DNA of 40,114 nt from a virus (IMGVR_UViG_3300042946_000698:1-40114); one strand, 5' to 3'; counted from the first letter of the stretch, positions 17,994-26,546 are shown. Notes: generated by a model not told the origin, from the sequence alone. Made by a program: numbers and translations.

Positions 17994-18827
17994 TTAATAT
18001 TCTTTTTTTATTCCTCCTGCTGTTGAATAAGTTTTTACAATATTGTCCGGTTTGTCTTTGAAATGTTTTTTCATCACTTCCACGTTTCTAACATCGTCAT
18101 CAGAAAAACCAATTGTTGGTTCTTTTGGAATAAAATTGTTACTCACATCTTTTTTAAGAAACAAACTTTTTTTGTTTAAATTTTTAGATATTCCTTTAAT
18201 ATAATCCACAAATTTTTCCATAGCACGAACTTTAGCTTCTTCCGGATTTGCAGCACCTTCAGGGTCATTATATGAAACAGGATGAAATCTACACATATCT
18301 AAATAAGTTTTAATTAACTCATCGTCAGTCATATCTTCTTCATCTGAAATATCCCTATATTTTCTTAAATTTTTAACTAATTCATCTTTATCAATACCAT
18401 TAAAACCTTCTATAATATAATTGTAGACCGCTTGTTTTAATGTATTTGGATTATGTCCTCGAGCCGTGATAATTGAAAATATTGAACCTCCATTTATTGC
18501 TTCTCTAAAATCATCGAAAGCAGGTCCTAACTTGGCTCTCATAGCATCAACCAAAAAATCTTTATCACCTTCGGTTCTAAAATTTCTAAATGGATTGTCA
18601 GAATACCCCACAATAGTGTCACCTTTATAATTAAATGGTTTAACTCCAATATCATGTCGATATTCCGCAAAATCATCTGTACTCATTGTGACTTCATCAC
18701 CTTCATCATTTTTTAAAATGATTTTGGTCGGCATGTGAACAACATTATCATCCCAATCGAATGCGTAATATTTCATGTCCGGAGTACCCTTCTCGTCAAT
18801 TCCTTCGTGTATTCTTATTTTTCTCAT
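17994..18827 (-). CDS. HAD-fold phosphatase-like protein with N-terminal tag
   Basis: A 277-aa protein. HAD motif I is FDWDDNVV (residues 23-30, nucleophile D24 and acid D26). Motif II is SIITARG (about residue 119). A lysine-rich region (KKSLFLKK) precedes motif IV, GFSDDDVRN (about residue 238). All catalytic positions look intact, so a phosphatase or phosphotransferase acting on a small molecule or nucleic acid end is plausible; the substrate is unknown. Residues 1-8 (MRKIRIHE, then G) form a tag like those of other accessory proteins here. A second in-frame Met at residue 18 would start exactly at the HAD domain. The gene lies between sheath and tube, right after a terminator hairpin, so it should be expressed at a low level by readthrough. 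It is not part of any usual tail module. Confidence 0.7.
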   Translation of the reverse strand: MRKIRIHEGIDEKGTPDMKYYAFDWDDNVVHMPTKIILKNDEGDEVTMSTDDFAEYRHDIGVKPFNYKGDTIVGYSDNPFRNFRTEGDKDFLVDAMRAKLGPAFDDFREAINGGSIFSIITARGHNPNTLKQAVYNYIIEGFNGIDKDELVKNLRKYRDISDEEDMTDDELIKTYLDMCRFHPVSYNDPEGAANPEEAKVRAMEKFVDYIKGISKNLNKKSLFLKKDVSNNFIPKEPTIGFSDDDVRNVEVMKKHFKDKPDNIVKTYSTAGGIKKEY

Positions 18828-18833
18828 AATTGG

Positions 18834-18860
18834 CTAAAAAGTGGGGAATAATCCCCACTT
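18834..18860 (-). terminator. Terminator between sheath and HAD genes
   Basis: AAGTGGGGA (18839-18847), loop ATAA, TCCCCACTT (18852-18860) form a perfect 9-bp G/C-rich stem. It is followed on the minus strand by TTTTTAG. It starts about 10 nt after the sheath stop and ends 6 nt before the HAD start, with no promoter in between. Confidence 0.8.
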
Positions 18861-18870
18861 ATGGTTTTTA

Positions 18871-21800
18871 TTAAATATTTTCGAAAGATGCTCCTGTTGG
18901 AGTGATGAAGAACTCAATATCAATGAATTCTAACGCTTTCGTTGGTTTTAAGTAGATTTTACCTGTTAATGTATTTCTATCTAAATCCTCAGGAGAAGAT
19001 GAAACGGTTACACGGAAATCGTATAAACCTCGGTCTCTTCTGATTGAATCTAAGATTGGGTTAACACTATCTAAGAATTGTTGTCTAACGATTTGGTCGT
19101 TTTGTTCGAACAATAATCTTACCGCCACTGCTGAAATCAACTTACGAGCTTGAAGTAATAAACGTCTTACATTCAATCTGTTAAGTGCCGTGTCAGCAAC
19201 TTGTAATGTTTTATTACCCCAAATTACAGTACCAACATCCGAGAAAGTTGCGATAGGGTTGATTCTACCTTGATATAACGTGTCTCTATCCTCTTGAGTA
19301 AGTTTAACTCTTGCTTTAACTGAGTTTACAAGACCTCTCGTATAACCCGCAGATGCGAACCAAGGGAATGCAATGTTATCTGTTAAGGCCAAGTTTCTAC
19401 AAACTTCACCTGTTGGTGGTAAATAGATTTGAGTGTTATTAACAGTATCTCTCACTAGTATCCAAGGGTAATAAGTTGCAGTATAGTTAGAGTCAATTCC
19501 TGTGTTGTCTAAATTATCAACCGCTTCTTGAGAATAGATAATGTCTTGAGGATTTGTTGAATCCGGTGTGTACATTCTATAATCAGGTGTTGTTGTAATA
19601 TAAACAGAATCTGCTCTTTGGAATTGAACCATATCAATAGTTTCTTCAACTAAATTTGAGTTATTAACATAATCAATACTTGCTGTCGCTAATACATTAA
19701 TGTTTGTAGCCTCCGGATTTGCAAATGTTAAAATACCAAGTAAATATGCGTAGTAATCAGTATTCGCGAAATCTTGTGTATTGTTTTCAACAACGATTCG
19801 TTTGAATAAACCTTCACCTGTCGCATTTGGATATCTTGTAGATGCCGAAGCTCCCGCTAAAAATCCTGATTGACCTAATTGGAATCTATCTTCATTTGTA
19901 CGATATTCTCTGTAAATATCCCAACCATCAAATCCACCAGCAAAACATAATGTATATTTTCTCGAATAGATGAAATAATAAGGATTTTCTTGTGTTTCAG
20001 GGTCGTTTCTAAATTCCGCCACACCACACTCAAAAGCCGTTTGACCACCAGTGTCATACGAATTTGAAATAGTTACAACAGTTGCACCTGAATCCATATG
20101 GAAACCTTTACTTACATAATTCCAAGCAGCCCCGTCAACAGGTGTTGGAGAAACAACCCAAGAAGAAGGATTTTGTTTTCCTTTATATGATAAGAAAGAC
20201 TCATCAATACCATATTGTGATGAAAATCCTAAATAAGTTCTTCTAACAATATCTCCAGGTGATTCAACTAAGTTTGAACTTCCCGTCGCATTTCCGAATG
20301 GTGGATTTGCAATAGTTTCTCCCGGGAAAAAATATTTAGTTTTGAACTTTGGAACCGGTGATGGATTAGTAACAGAATCATACTCTCTTTGAATATACCC
20401 TTCAAATCCACAAGGAATTGCATCAATTGGTGCTTCATCCGCCATTTCAATCATTACATACTTGGATAATAATGCATATTCTCCATTTGTAGAACCTATT
20501 TTTTTAGCAACAAAGTTGTTTGAAAATGGGTCCATATTACAATTTGTAAATTTTTCAATAACAACAGGGTTTGAATCTGTATCAAAAAAACTTCTAACCA
20601 ATACATCAAAAGTCATATTATTAAATGATAAGTTAGCGATTGAAACTTTTACTTCAGTATTCGCAGTATCCCCATCAGATATTGAAACAAATTTAAATAA
20701 TTTATAAACTTTATTACCTCTTAATTCAGATACTAAATAAGGTGTACTTGGTGATTGATATCTTTCAACATTATAAGCAATTGAATTTGATTGTTCACTT
20801 CTTGCATCTGGTAATGCAACTAATTCAGTATTAACCCCTCTAATATATCCTTGATTATAAGCATAAGCTAATGAACTTGGATAAATCTCTTCAACAAATA
20901 AAGGAACTTCATTTCTTGATTTACCAAAATTATCAACACCTAAAACTTTTGTTATAAATTTAGATGATGTTGCAGATAAATTTGTTTCAAATGTAAATGT
21001 ATCACCATCTTTAGTTATTCCCGATAATCCAAATGATGCAAATGGGTTTTTATCAATATCTGAGTATTGGTCTGTTGATAATAATGTAACATCAGTTAAA
21101 CCACTTACCTCATATATTGGTCCATGATTATCACTTGATGATGAGTTAGAATATAATGATATACCTCTTGAACGAAGAGTCGCTACCACCATATTATTAT
21201 ATTCAGTATATGCTGTCCCAATAAATGAGAAATATTCTCCTGATATTGTACCACTAAATGTTTGAGAGGAACCTGTTCCTGTTAACTCTAATGCACTAAT
21301 ATTATAATCAAATGAATATCCTGAATACGCATTACCGATGTAGTTATTAAATGTTGCATAAAACCATGGGTCATTTTCAGATGCCGATAAATCATTAGTT
21401 AATAAGTTATTAGTGTCCGAACCAAACTCATTTATAACTGTTGTATAATTATCAACAATATCATAATAATTTGTATCAGGAATTGCTCCATAAATAAATG
21501 CAGTAGTTGCGGTTAATGAATTTGTTGTTACCGCATTAACAACATTTGATGTGAAGTCAGCATTATATGTTGATGTACTACCATCAGATAATCTATATTG
21601 TGTTAATAAGTTTTCTTCGATTGCCGTTGGAAAAGAACCTGACACAAAATTAATTGTACCATTACTTGTTACTCCGGTAAAATTAACATTAAATGTCGTA
21701 ACCGAAGTAGGACTTTGAACTATTGTTGTTGGGTCAACATTTGCCGTAACTCGGATACTCCAAGACGGTCCCGCATCATATCCCGATAAACCTAATATTC

Positions 21801-22092
21801 TCGTAACGAACAATTGATTTGATTGTTGTAAGTAAGATTTAGCGATATATGCTGCTTCATATTTAGGTATTTGTGTGTTTACAAATTTTGTTGGTTCAGT
21901 TCCTCCGAAGAACGCCTGAAATTCATCATAGTTTGTAATGAACACCGGTTCGAACGCTGGTCCTCTTAAGGTCTCACCAACTAAACCTAGGGTTGTAACA
22001 CCCACACTCTGTGCCACGAAAGATAAGTCAGTTTCTGAAGTGTAAACTCCAGGTGAAACGAAAACTTTTTGATTTGCTTGTGCTGTTGCCAT
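18871..22092 (-). CDS. 18: Tail sheath protein, gp18-like, enlarged
   Basis: 1073 aa; T4 gp18 has 659 aa. The N-terminus (KVFVSPGVYTSETDLSFV, then TTLGLVGETLRGPAFEPVFI) is the classical sheath start. The C-terminal about 200 residues (NVRRLLLQARKLISAVAVRL, FEQNDQIVRQQFLDSV, TGKIYLKPTKALEFIDIEFF) form the conserved sheath core that binds neighbouring subunits. About 400 extra residues lie between, roughly residues 110-480, and are rich in Ser, Thr, Asn and Tyr (for example repeated NNYIGNAYSGYSFDYN-like strands); these probably form outward-facing beta domains. Sheath contraction drives the tube through the envelope. The gene has a TATTTAT motif 34 nt upstream and its own terminator, consistent with high late expression. 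Confidence 0.88.
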   Translation of the reverse strand: MATAQANQKVFVSPGVYTSETDLSFVAQSVGVTTLGLVGETLRGPAFEPVFITNYDEFQAFFGGTEPTKFVNTQIPKYEAAYIAKSYLQQSNQLFVTRILGLSGYDAGPSWSIRVTANVDPTTIVQSPTSVTTFNVNFTGVTSNGTINFVSGSFPTAIEENLLTQYRLSDGSTSTYNADFTSNVVNAVTTNSLTATTAFIYGAIPDTNYYDIVDNYTTVINEFGSDTNNLLTNDLSASENDPWFYATFNNYIGNAYSGYSFDYNISALELTGTGSSQTFSGTISGEYFSFIGTAYTEYNNMVVATLRSRGISLYSNSSSSDNHGPIYEVSGLTDVTLLSTDQYSDIDKNPFASFGLSGITKDGDTFTFETNLSATSSKFITKVLGVDNFGKSRNEVPLFVEEIYPSSLAYAYNQGYIRGVNTELVALPDARSEQSNSIAYNVERYQSPSTPYLVSELRGNKVYKLFKFVSISDGDTANTEVKVSIANLSFNNMTFDVLVRSFFDTDSNPVVIEKFTNCNMDPFSNNFVAKKIGSTNGEYALLSKYVMIEMADEAPIDAIPCGFEGYIQREYDSVTNPSPVPKFKTKYFFPGETIANPPFGNATGSSNLVESPGDIVRRTYLGFSSQYGIDESFLSYKGKQNPSSWVVSPTPVDGAAWNYVSKGFHMDSGATVVTISNSYDTGGQTAFECGVAEFRNDPETQENPYYFIYSRKYTLCFAGGFDGWDIYREYRTNEDRFQLGQSGFLAGASASTRYPNATGEGLFKRIVVENNTQDFANTDYYAYLLGILTFANPEATNINVLATASIDYVNNSNLVEETIDMVQFQRADSVYITTTPDYRMYTPDSTNPQDIIYSQEAVDNLDNTGIDSNYTATYYPWILVRDTVNNTQIYLPPTGEVCRNLALTDNIAFPWFASAGYTRGLVNSVKARVKLTQEDRDTLYQGRINPIATFSDVGTVIWGNKTLQVADTALNRLNVRRLLLQARKLISAVAVRLLFEQNDQIVRQQFLDSVNPILDSIRRDRGLYDFRVTVSSSPEDLDRNTLTGKIYLKPTKALEFIDIEFFITPTGASFENI

Positions 22093-22126
22093 TATCTAAT
22101 TATTCTATTGCAGATTTATTTTATAG

Positions 22127-22134
22127 ATAAATAT
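22127..22134 (-). promoter_or_regulatory. Late-type promoter motif before the sheath gene
   Basis: The minus strand reads GAATATTTATCTATAAAA, with the core ending 34 nt before the sheath ATG at 22092, as for the tube gene. It is back-to-back with the plus-strand motif at 22170-22177. Confidence 0.5.
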
Positions 22135-22169
22135 TCAATAAATGATGAAAAAACTTTACTTTTGAATAT

Positions 22170-22177
22170 CTATTTAT
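22170..22177 (+). promoter_or_regulatory. Late-type promoter motif before the plus-strand RHH gene
   Basis: The plus strand reads CTATTTATAAAGAG, 36 nt before the ATG at 22214. The motif again points toward its gene. TACTTTTG, a -7-like element, lies just upstream at 22157-22164, but no TTTG is found at -33. Confidence 0.4.
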
Positions 22178-22213
22178 AAAGAGTATGAATAAATTCTACC
22201 TTTTTTCTACCTT

Positions 22214-22375
22214 ATGAAACAACCAAAAGAAATTAAGAATATTAAAATTGACCCCGCCATCCACGACATACTAAAAAAGTACTGTGAAAAACGAGGTTTA
22301 AAGATGTATAAATTTTTAGAAAAATTAATTGTAGATACCTGTAAAGAAAAGAAAGATATATACGGGGAAAACTAA
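22214..22375 (+). CDS. 53-aa ribbon-helix-helix-type small DNA-binding protein
   Basis: The plus-strand ATG at 22214 opens a 53-codon frame ending at TAA 22373-22375. The sequence starts MKQPKEIKNIKIDPAIHDIL and continues with KKYCEKRGLKMYKFLEKLI. This is the layout of a ribbon-helix-helix (MetJ/Arc/CopG type) repressor: one N-terminal beta strand (KNIKID) that would insert into the major groove, then two helices separated by a GLKM turn. Family members bind DNA as dimers and often repress their own or neighbouring promoters. It is the only plus-strand gene within the minus-strand tail module, is divergent from the sheath, and its stop overlaps the stop of the convergent 345-aa gene by four bases. 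Confidence 0.65.
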   Translation: MKQPKEIKNIKIDPAIHDILKKYCEKRGLKMYKFLEKLIVDTCKEKKDIYGEN

Positions 22376-23409
22376 ACAAGTAGGTTTTCGAACTGAATTG
22401 TTGACTCTAAATTATCATCAATTTTCACAACATCAATTCTTAAAACATCATTTGTTGTTATTTGAATATTTTGAACATCCGTACCAAAAAAATCACCATT
22501 GATATAAACATCGAATGATTCAACATTAGTGGAAGTTGCAAATGATAAGTCCGCAGTATATGCTACCATATCACTCAAAGTATCATTACCAACAACAAAT
22601 AAATAATTTTCCAAAAATTCATTTGGATTTTTTGGGTATTTTTGTCTTTTAGTATTTCCGGTACCTGTTAGTTCCATAAGTTGGGCAACTCTTGCAATTG
22701 CAGGTTTAACCTCAAATTCTTCTTCATCAATTAAATAACCCAACATCGTAAAGTCATAATTTTGAATGTAATATTTTCTTGAGTCTAAACTCATTTGAGA
22801 TTCGTCAGAAATATTATTTAAGATGATTGGAACATATTGACCTTTAATAAAAGTGTACGCTTGTCTTGAGGCAAAAGTTTGCATAATCACTTTATTTAAC
22901 TGATTAAGTTCTCTCATCCTATTACAAATAATCTTAACACTATAATTAATATCTACCGGTACCGGTTGAGGGATTGTGTAGATATCCATACCCTGTTCGT
23001 TTCCATTCCAAGTTGGAACTGACGCATAATAAAATTGTTTCCTATTTGGAATAGTGTATTGTAATGATGGATTAGTTCCAAATTTAACTTCGGGTTGTCT
23101 AACAACTGTTATAAATGGCGGGGATGGGTTATAGTCCAAATCAACAAATAACGCAGTTTCCACATATTGTGACCAGTTTTGTGTTGTGATTATAATATCA
23201 ACCATTGGAATTATCTCACCTCCACTAATCACTTGTAATTCATTTTTAACAAAATCGAGCATACCTCTATCCAAATCAGCATGTAATACCGATTTGGGTA
23301 AATAAGTTCCATCTTTATTAATGTATTCCAACAATTCTTCTCTTCGAGCCGAAAGAGTTTTCTGAGGAACTAACGGTAATGTTGGTATAACTTTCTTTGG
23401 TAAGGGCAT
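22372..23409 (-). CDS. Virion structural protein, possibly tail completion or sheath stabiliser
   Basis: A 345-aa protein without an obvious family match by eye. The N-terminus is Pro/Leu-rich with LSARREELLEYINKDGTYLP. The centre contains PVPVDINYSVKIICNRMREL followed by NQLNKVIMQTF, a strand-helix arrangement like the ferredoxin-like domain of tail terminator or sheath-stabiliser proteins (gp3/gp15 type). The end has a short Ig-like beta stretch (ESFDVYINGDFFG, then DVLRIDVVKIDDN). Its position next to the sheath gene supports a role at the tail end or neck, but this is inference. It follows the LRR gene by 12 nt and probably shares its transcript. Its stop codon overlaps the stop of the plus-strand RHH gene. 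Confidence 0.5.
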   Translation of the reverse strand: MPLPKKVIPTLPLVPQKTLSARREELLEYINKDGTYLPKSVLHADLDRGMLDFVKNELQVISGGEIIPMVDIIITTQNWSQYVETALFVDLDYNPSPPFITVVRQPEVKFGTNPSLQYTIPNRKQFYYASVPTWNGNEQGMDIYTIPQPVPVDINYSVKIICNRMRELNQLNKVIMQTFASRQAYTFIKGQYVPIILNNISDESQMSLDSRKYYIQNYDFTMLGYLIDEEEFEVKPAIARVAQLMELTGTGNTKRQKYPKNPNEFLENYLFVVGNDTLSDMVAYTADLSFATSTNVESFDVYINGDFFGTDVQNIQITTNDVLRIDVVKIDDNLESTIQFENLLV

Positions 23410-23421
23410 ATTTTATAATTT

Positions 23422-25218
23422 TTAATCCATTTCAAACATACCACCACCGAAATCGGTCGCTTTATTTCTAATTTCTTGTGGAACTTCAACATTTTCACTA
23501 CCTTTCAAATTAAGGAATGATAATTTTGACATATTTGCAATACATTTAGGTATTTCGGTTAATTGAGGATTATTGACTAACGCCAAAAATTTTAAGTTTG
23601 GTAATGAACAAACACTATCAGGAATTGAATTGATACAATTATCTAATAAAATCATGTTTAATTGTTTAAATCTACCAATGTCTTCAGGAACTTGTACAAT
23701 TAATCCCGGCGTATTTCTATTTATTATTTGGAATTGTTTTAACGTGTCAGGTAATGATTTGAATAAATCGTTTAATCCGTATAAAGAAACAAATTTACCG
23801 ACAGCACCTGAATCAAAATTATCAATTGTTAAGTTATCCCCACTTTGAGTTATTGATGACACAAATTTAGGTTTTAATTCTTGTTTTAATTGTTTTAACA
23901 TCGGAGTATTTAATAACGCCATATCTTCTTTTGATAAATTATTAATACTATTATCCTTAATTATATCAATTCTCTTTCCAATATAATATTTTAACACTTC
24001 AGGTTCTGATGAGTTTATCATCCCTGAAGTTAAATTCATCCCTAAAGCAATATATTTTTTCTTTAAGTCCGGTGTTAAGTTGGAATATTGAATATCTTTC
24101 AATGTTGGACTATTATATTCTAACCACATTTCAACTTGTTGTGGATTATTAAAATGTTCCATTGGATTATCACCCACTCTAGCATTCTTCACCACATTAA
24201 TCAACTCTCTTTCTTCTTGGGTTAAAGGTTCCGGTTTGAAAATATCTTTCAACCCTTCAAGTTTTGGTATTTTAGATACAATTTCATCCCATGGTAAATT
24301 TGTACTACCACCATATCTTCCCGAATTTGATTTGTCAGCTAACGCCATTCTTCCATCTGGGTCAACAAGGATTACGGACGCAAAATCTAAATCACCAAAA
24401 TCCTTATCTTCATCAATCACATAATAAAGGGTTCTTTCACTACCTAATCTATAATTGTAATACATATTACCACTACCTTCACGGCTCGTACACCAACCTC
24501 TACCATTTTTTAATCTAATACATTGGTCTTTTGTTTTTGGTGCAAATATTTTTAAGTTATTTTGGTCATATTTCAAATCAATATCATCAACACTACTTTT
24601 ATCTTTATTTGTTGCATCTTTTTTACCATCTAAACCATCCAACAAATGTTCCAATTCAGAGAAAGACATTTTATCAATACCTTTAGTTTCAAATGGTATT
24701 AAATCAAAATTTTCAACATAATTATTGATGTAGAAAATAACTTGGTCTTTTGTTAAGTTTGGGTTTTCTGCTAAAAATTTATCAATCATTTTTTTATTTA
24801 ATAATTGATGATACGCCTTATCAATTAACTTAACCACTTCAAGAAATTTAAATTTATTAATATCCTGATATTCCTTTGGTAGTTCAGATTGAATTTCCAA
24901 AAACTTTTTAATGTATTTACTCAACTGAACATTTTCAATTCCTTTTTCTTTTTTCTTAAATTGTTTGAAAATATCTGAAATTGTTTTAGCACTTTGTTTT
25001 GAATCAATTAATGATTTTAATTCATTATATGAATATTTTGTAATATCTCTTTTATCTGATGGTAATCCGTCTTTATATCTATCAAATGAATCGATATATG
25101 ACATTATAACCTCTTGGTCATCAGAAGTATCATCTTTAAATTTTGAATATAATTGGTTTTTTACTTTTTCTGAAACCTCATTCAATATATTTTCATTAAG
25201 GAATTTTAATAATCTCAT
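23422..25218 (-). CDS. Leucine-rich repeat protein with WCTS domain and N-terminal tag
   Basis: A 598-aa protein. The N-terminus MRLLKFLNE-NILNE-VSEK carries I/L-x-E sites like the other tagged proteins. Residues about 20-200 are charged helices. Residues about 240-330 contain GRGWCTSREGSGNMYYNYRL followed by ERTLYYVID, a W-C-T ... Y ... YYVID pattern that I have met in proteins of large phages but cannot tie to a reaction. The C-terminal about 100 residues hold four to five bacterial-type LRRs (LNMILLDNCINSIPDSVCSL, then PNLKFLALVNNPQLTEIPKC). LRRs bind proteins. A tagged LRR protein in a tail-gene region suggests a virion-associated or injected factor rather than a structural part, but nothing here proves that. 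A TATTTAT motif lies 16 nt upstream. Confidence 0.6.
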   Translation of the reverse strand: MRLLKFLNENILNEVSEKVKNQLYSKFKDDTSDDQEVIMSYIDSFDRYKDGLPSDKRDITKYSYNELKSLIDSKQSAKTISDIFKQFKKKEKGIENVQLSKYIKKFLEIQSELPKEYQDINKFKFLEVVKLIDKAYHQLLNKKMIDKFLAENPNLTKDQVIFYINNYVENFDLIPFETKGIDKMSFSELEHLLDGLDGKKDATNKDKSSVDDIDLKYDQNNLKIFAPKTKDQCIRLKNGRGWCTSREGSGNMYYNYRLGSERTLYYVIDEDKDFGDLDFASVILVDPDGRMALADKSNSGRYGGSTNLPWDEIVSKIPKLEGLKDIFKPEPLTQEERELINVVKNARVGDNPMEHFNNPQQVEMWLEYNSPTLKDIQYSNLTPDLKKKYIALGMNLTSGMINSSEPEVLKYYIGKRIDIIKDNSINNLSKEDMALLNTPMLKQLKQELKPKFVSSITQSGDNLTIDNFDSGAVGKFVSLYGLNDLFKSLPDTLKQFQIINRNTPGLIVQVPEDIGRFKQLNMILLDNCINSIPDSVCSLPNLKFLALVNNPQLTEIPKCIANMSKLSFLNLKGSENVEVPQEIRNKATDFGGGMFEMD

Positions 25219-25224
25219 TGTTTT

Positions 25225-25758
25225 TTAATTTATTATAAATATCTTATTTTTTAAGTTAATCATATCAACTTCATTGGCTTTGAATACTGGTTCTTCAGTA
25301 TCTTTCATAACATAAGTTGAGTATTTGTATGGGTTATAAGTAACGATATTACTATTTGGTTCATCAGGTAAATTATCACAAGGATATTTACAATAATCGG
25401 ATAAAGTACCAATTACAAATGAATGAACATTTTTTCGTTTTTCTTTAATTACTTTTTCTCTACCACCCGGTCTCACTCGGAACTCAACATCTTTAAGTTT
25501 AACATAATCTGCATGAATTACGACACGACCTTTATAGATAATTGAAAAGGTATGTTTATGTAAATTATAATATAACATAACCCTTTTACCCACATATTCC
25601 TTTTCTTCATTGTCGTGACCACACTTGTGACATATATATGGGTCGTTTCCTCCATCAGATAAATCCCATGACCAACCACACTCATCACAGATTACTTTAC
25701 CATCTGTGATAGTTTCAAAAATTCGTCTTATTTGTGATTCTAATACTAATACTTTCAT
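25225..25758 (-). CDS. Zinc-ribbon protein with N-terminal tag
   Basis: A 177-aa protein. The first residues MKVLVLE-SQIRRIFE form the short tag seen in other genes here. Residues about 22-50 make a zinc ribbon: CDECGWSW, a DLSDGGNDPY loop, then CHKCGHDN, giving four cysteines in CxxC pairs. The rest (KRVMLYYNLHKHTFSIIYKG, then VRPGGREKVIKEKRKNVHSF) is a basic beta-rich domain with an Arg/Lys cluster that could bind nucleic acid. The exact function is unknown. It sits 4 nt after the first of two paralogous genes. Its last codons contain the promoter motif of the LRR gene, which starts 7 nt further on. Confidence 0.6.
   Translation of the reverse strand: MKVLVLESQIRRIFETITDGKVICDECGWSWDLSDGGNDPYICHKCGHDNEEKEYVGKRVMLYYNLHKHTFSIIYKGRVVIHADYVKLKDVEFRVRPGGREKVIKEKRKNVHSFVIGTLSDYCKYPCDNLPDEPNSNIVTYNPYKYSTYVMKDTEEPVFKANEVDMINLKNKIFIIN
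25235..25242 (-). promoter_or_regulatory. Late-type promoter motif before the LRR gene, inside the zinc-ribbon coding sequence
   Basis: The minus strand reads ATATTTATAATAAATT, with the core ending 16 nt before the ATG at 25218. It encodes the final Ile-Phe-Ile residues of the zinc-ribbon protein, so the motif is conserved inside coding sequence. Confidence 0.4.
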
Positions 25759-25761
25759 TGG

Positions 25762-26157
25762 TTATTGGTCATCTGTTACCGTTGTTACGGGTAAATTAAA
25801 TTTATTTTCAAACCATTCTTTCATAGGTTCTTTCCAATATTCACCGAATAAACTATCCATATTCCAATAATCTCTATACTCTACTGACAATATTGGTGCG
25901 TCTTCCATCCAAACTTCAGAATTTGGTTCTCCTTCATAATACTCCTTTGAATAATACCAAAAAAGAATATCAGTATAAACTTCTCCCTCCCAATCACCTT
26001 CGTAAAATGTTCTAAGATTCTCATCTTCCATATCTTCATCACCAAAAGGGTCATAATCAACACCGTAAGTCCAATTTATTTCTTTAGATGAATACTTATC
26101 ATCTATGAACTTGTAAATTGCTTTATATAATTTTGTTTCAGGTATTATGTACTTCAT
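25762..26157 (-). CDS. Acidic tagged protein, paralogue A
   Basis: A 131-aa, very acidic protein. The start MKYIIPE-TKLYKAIYKFID and the C-terminal FGEYWKEPMKEWFENKFNL match those of the neighbouring 129-aa gene, while the middle (EGDWEGEVYTDILFWYYSKE, YYEGEPNSEVW) is more diverged. The two are tandem paralogues. The stop of the upstream copy overlaps this start by one base (TAATG), so they are translationally coupled. No catalytic motif is visible. The amphipathic N-terminal helix and the Trp/Tyr-rich end suggest a small protein-binding fold, possibly an anti-host or packaged factor. Confidence 0.6.
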   Translation of the reverse strand: MKYIIPETKLYKAIYKFIDDKYSSKEINWTYGVDYDPFGDEDMEDENLRTFYEGDWEGEVYTDILFWYYSKEYYEGEPNSEVWMEDAPILSVEYRDYWNMDSLFGEYWKEPMKEWFENKFNLPVTTVTDDQ

Positions 26158-26546
26158 TAATCCTCTACAATTGTTTTAACTGTTAATTTGAATTTATCTC
26201 TAAACCATTTTTTAAACGGTTCTTTCCAATATTCACCAAACATTGTTTCTAATTTTTCATAATTATTAACAATTAAAATTGGTGTTTTTTTTCTAAAAGA
26301 CCGACTATCAGGTCTATCTTCATAATATTCTTTTACTATATAAATAAATACCATCCCATTTTCATCATAATCACCATCATATTCTTTATTATAAAACTCA
26401 ATAATATGCGGATTTTCCTTATCTATCTCTTCATCTTCATCATATGTTTCCGGATTGAAAAAATCAATTTTATCCATATCGTAATACTCATCAATATACT
26501 GATAGATGGCTTTAAATAATTTACTTTCTGTTATTACGTATTCCAT
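26157..26546 (-). CDS. Acidic tagged protein, paralogue B
   Basis: A 129-aa, acidic protein. It begins MEYVITE-SKLFKAIYQYID and ends FGEYWKEPFKKWFRDKFKL followed by TVKTIVED, both aligning with the next gene downstream. The middle has DEDEEIDKENP and KEYYEDRPDS, shared in outline with the paralogue (KEYYEGEPNS). It starts within the stop of the 170-aa gene (TAATG) and ends within the start of its paralogue, so the three form a tight operon. The function is unknown. The duplication suggests selection for dosage or for two targets. Confidence 0.6.
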   Translation of the reverse strand: MEYVITESKLFKAIYQYIDEYYDMDKIDFFNPETYDEDEEIDKENPHIIEFYNKEYDGDYDENGMVFIYIVKEYYEDRPDSRSFRKKTPILIVNNYEKLETMFGEYWKEPFKKWFRDKFKLTVKTIVED

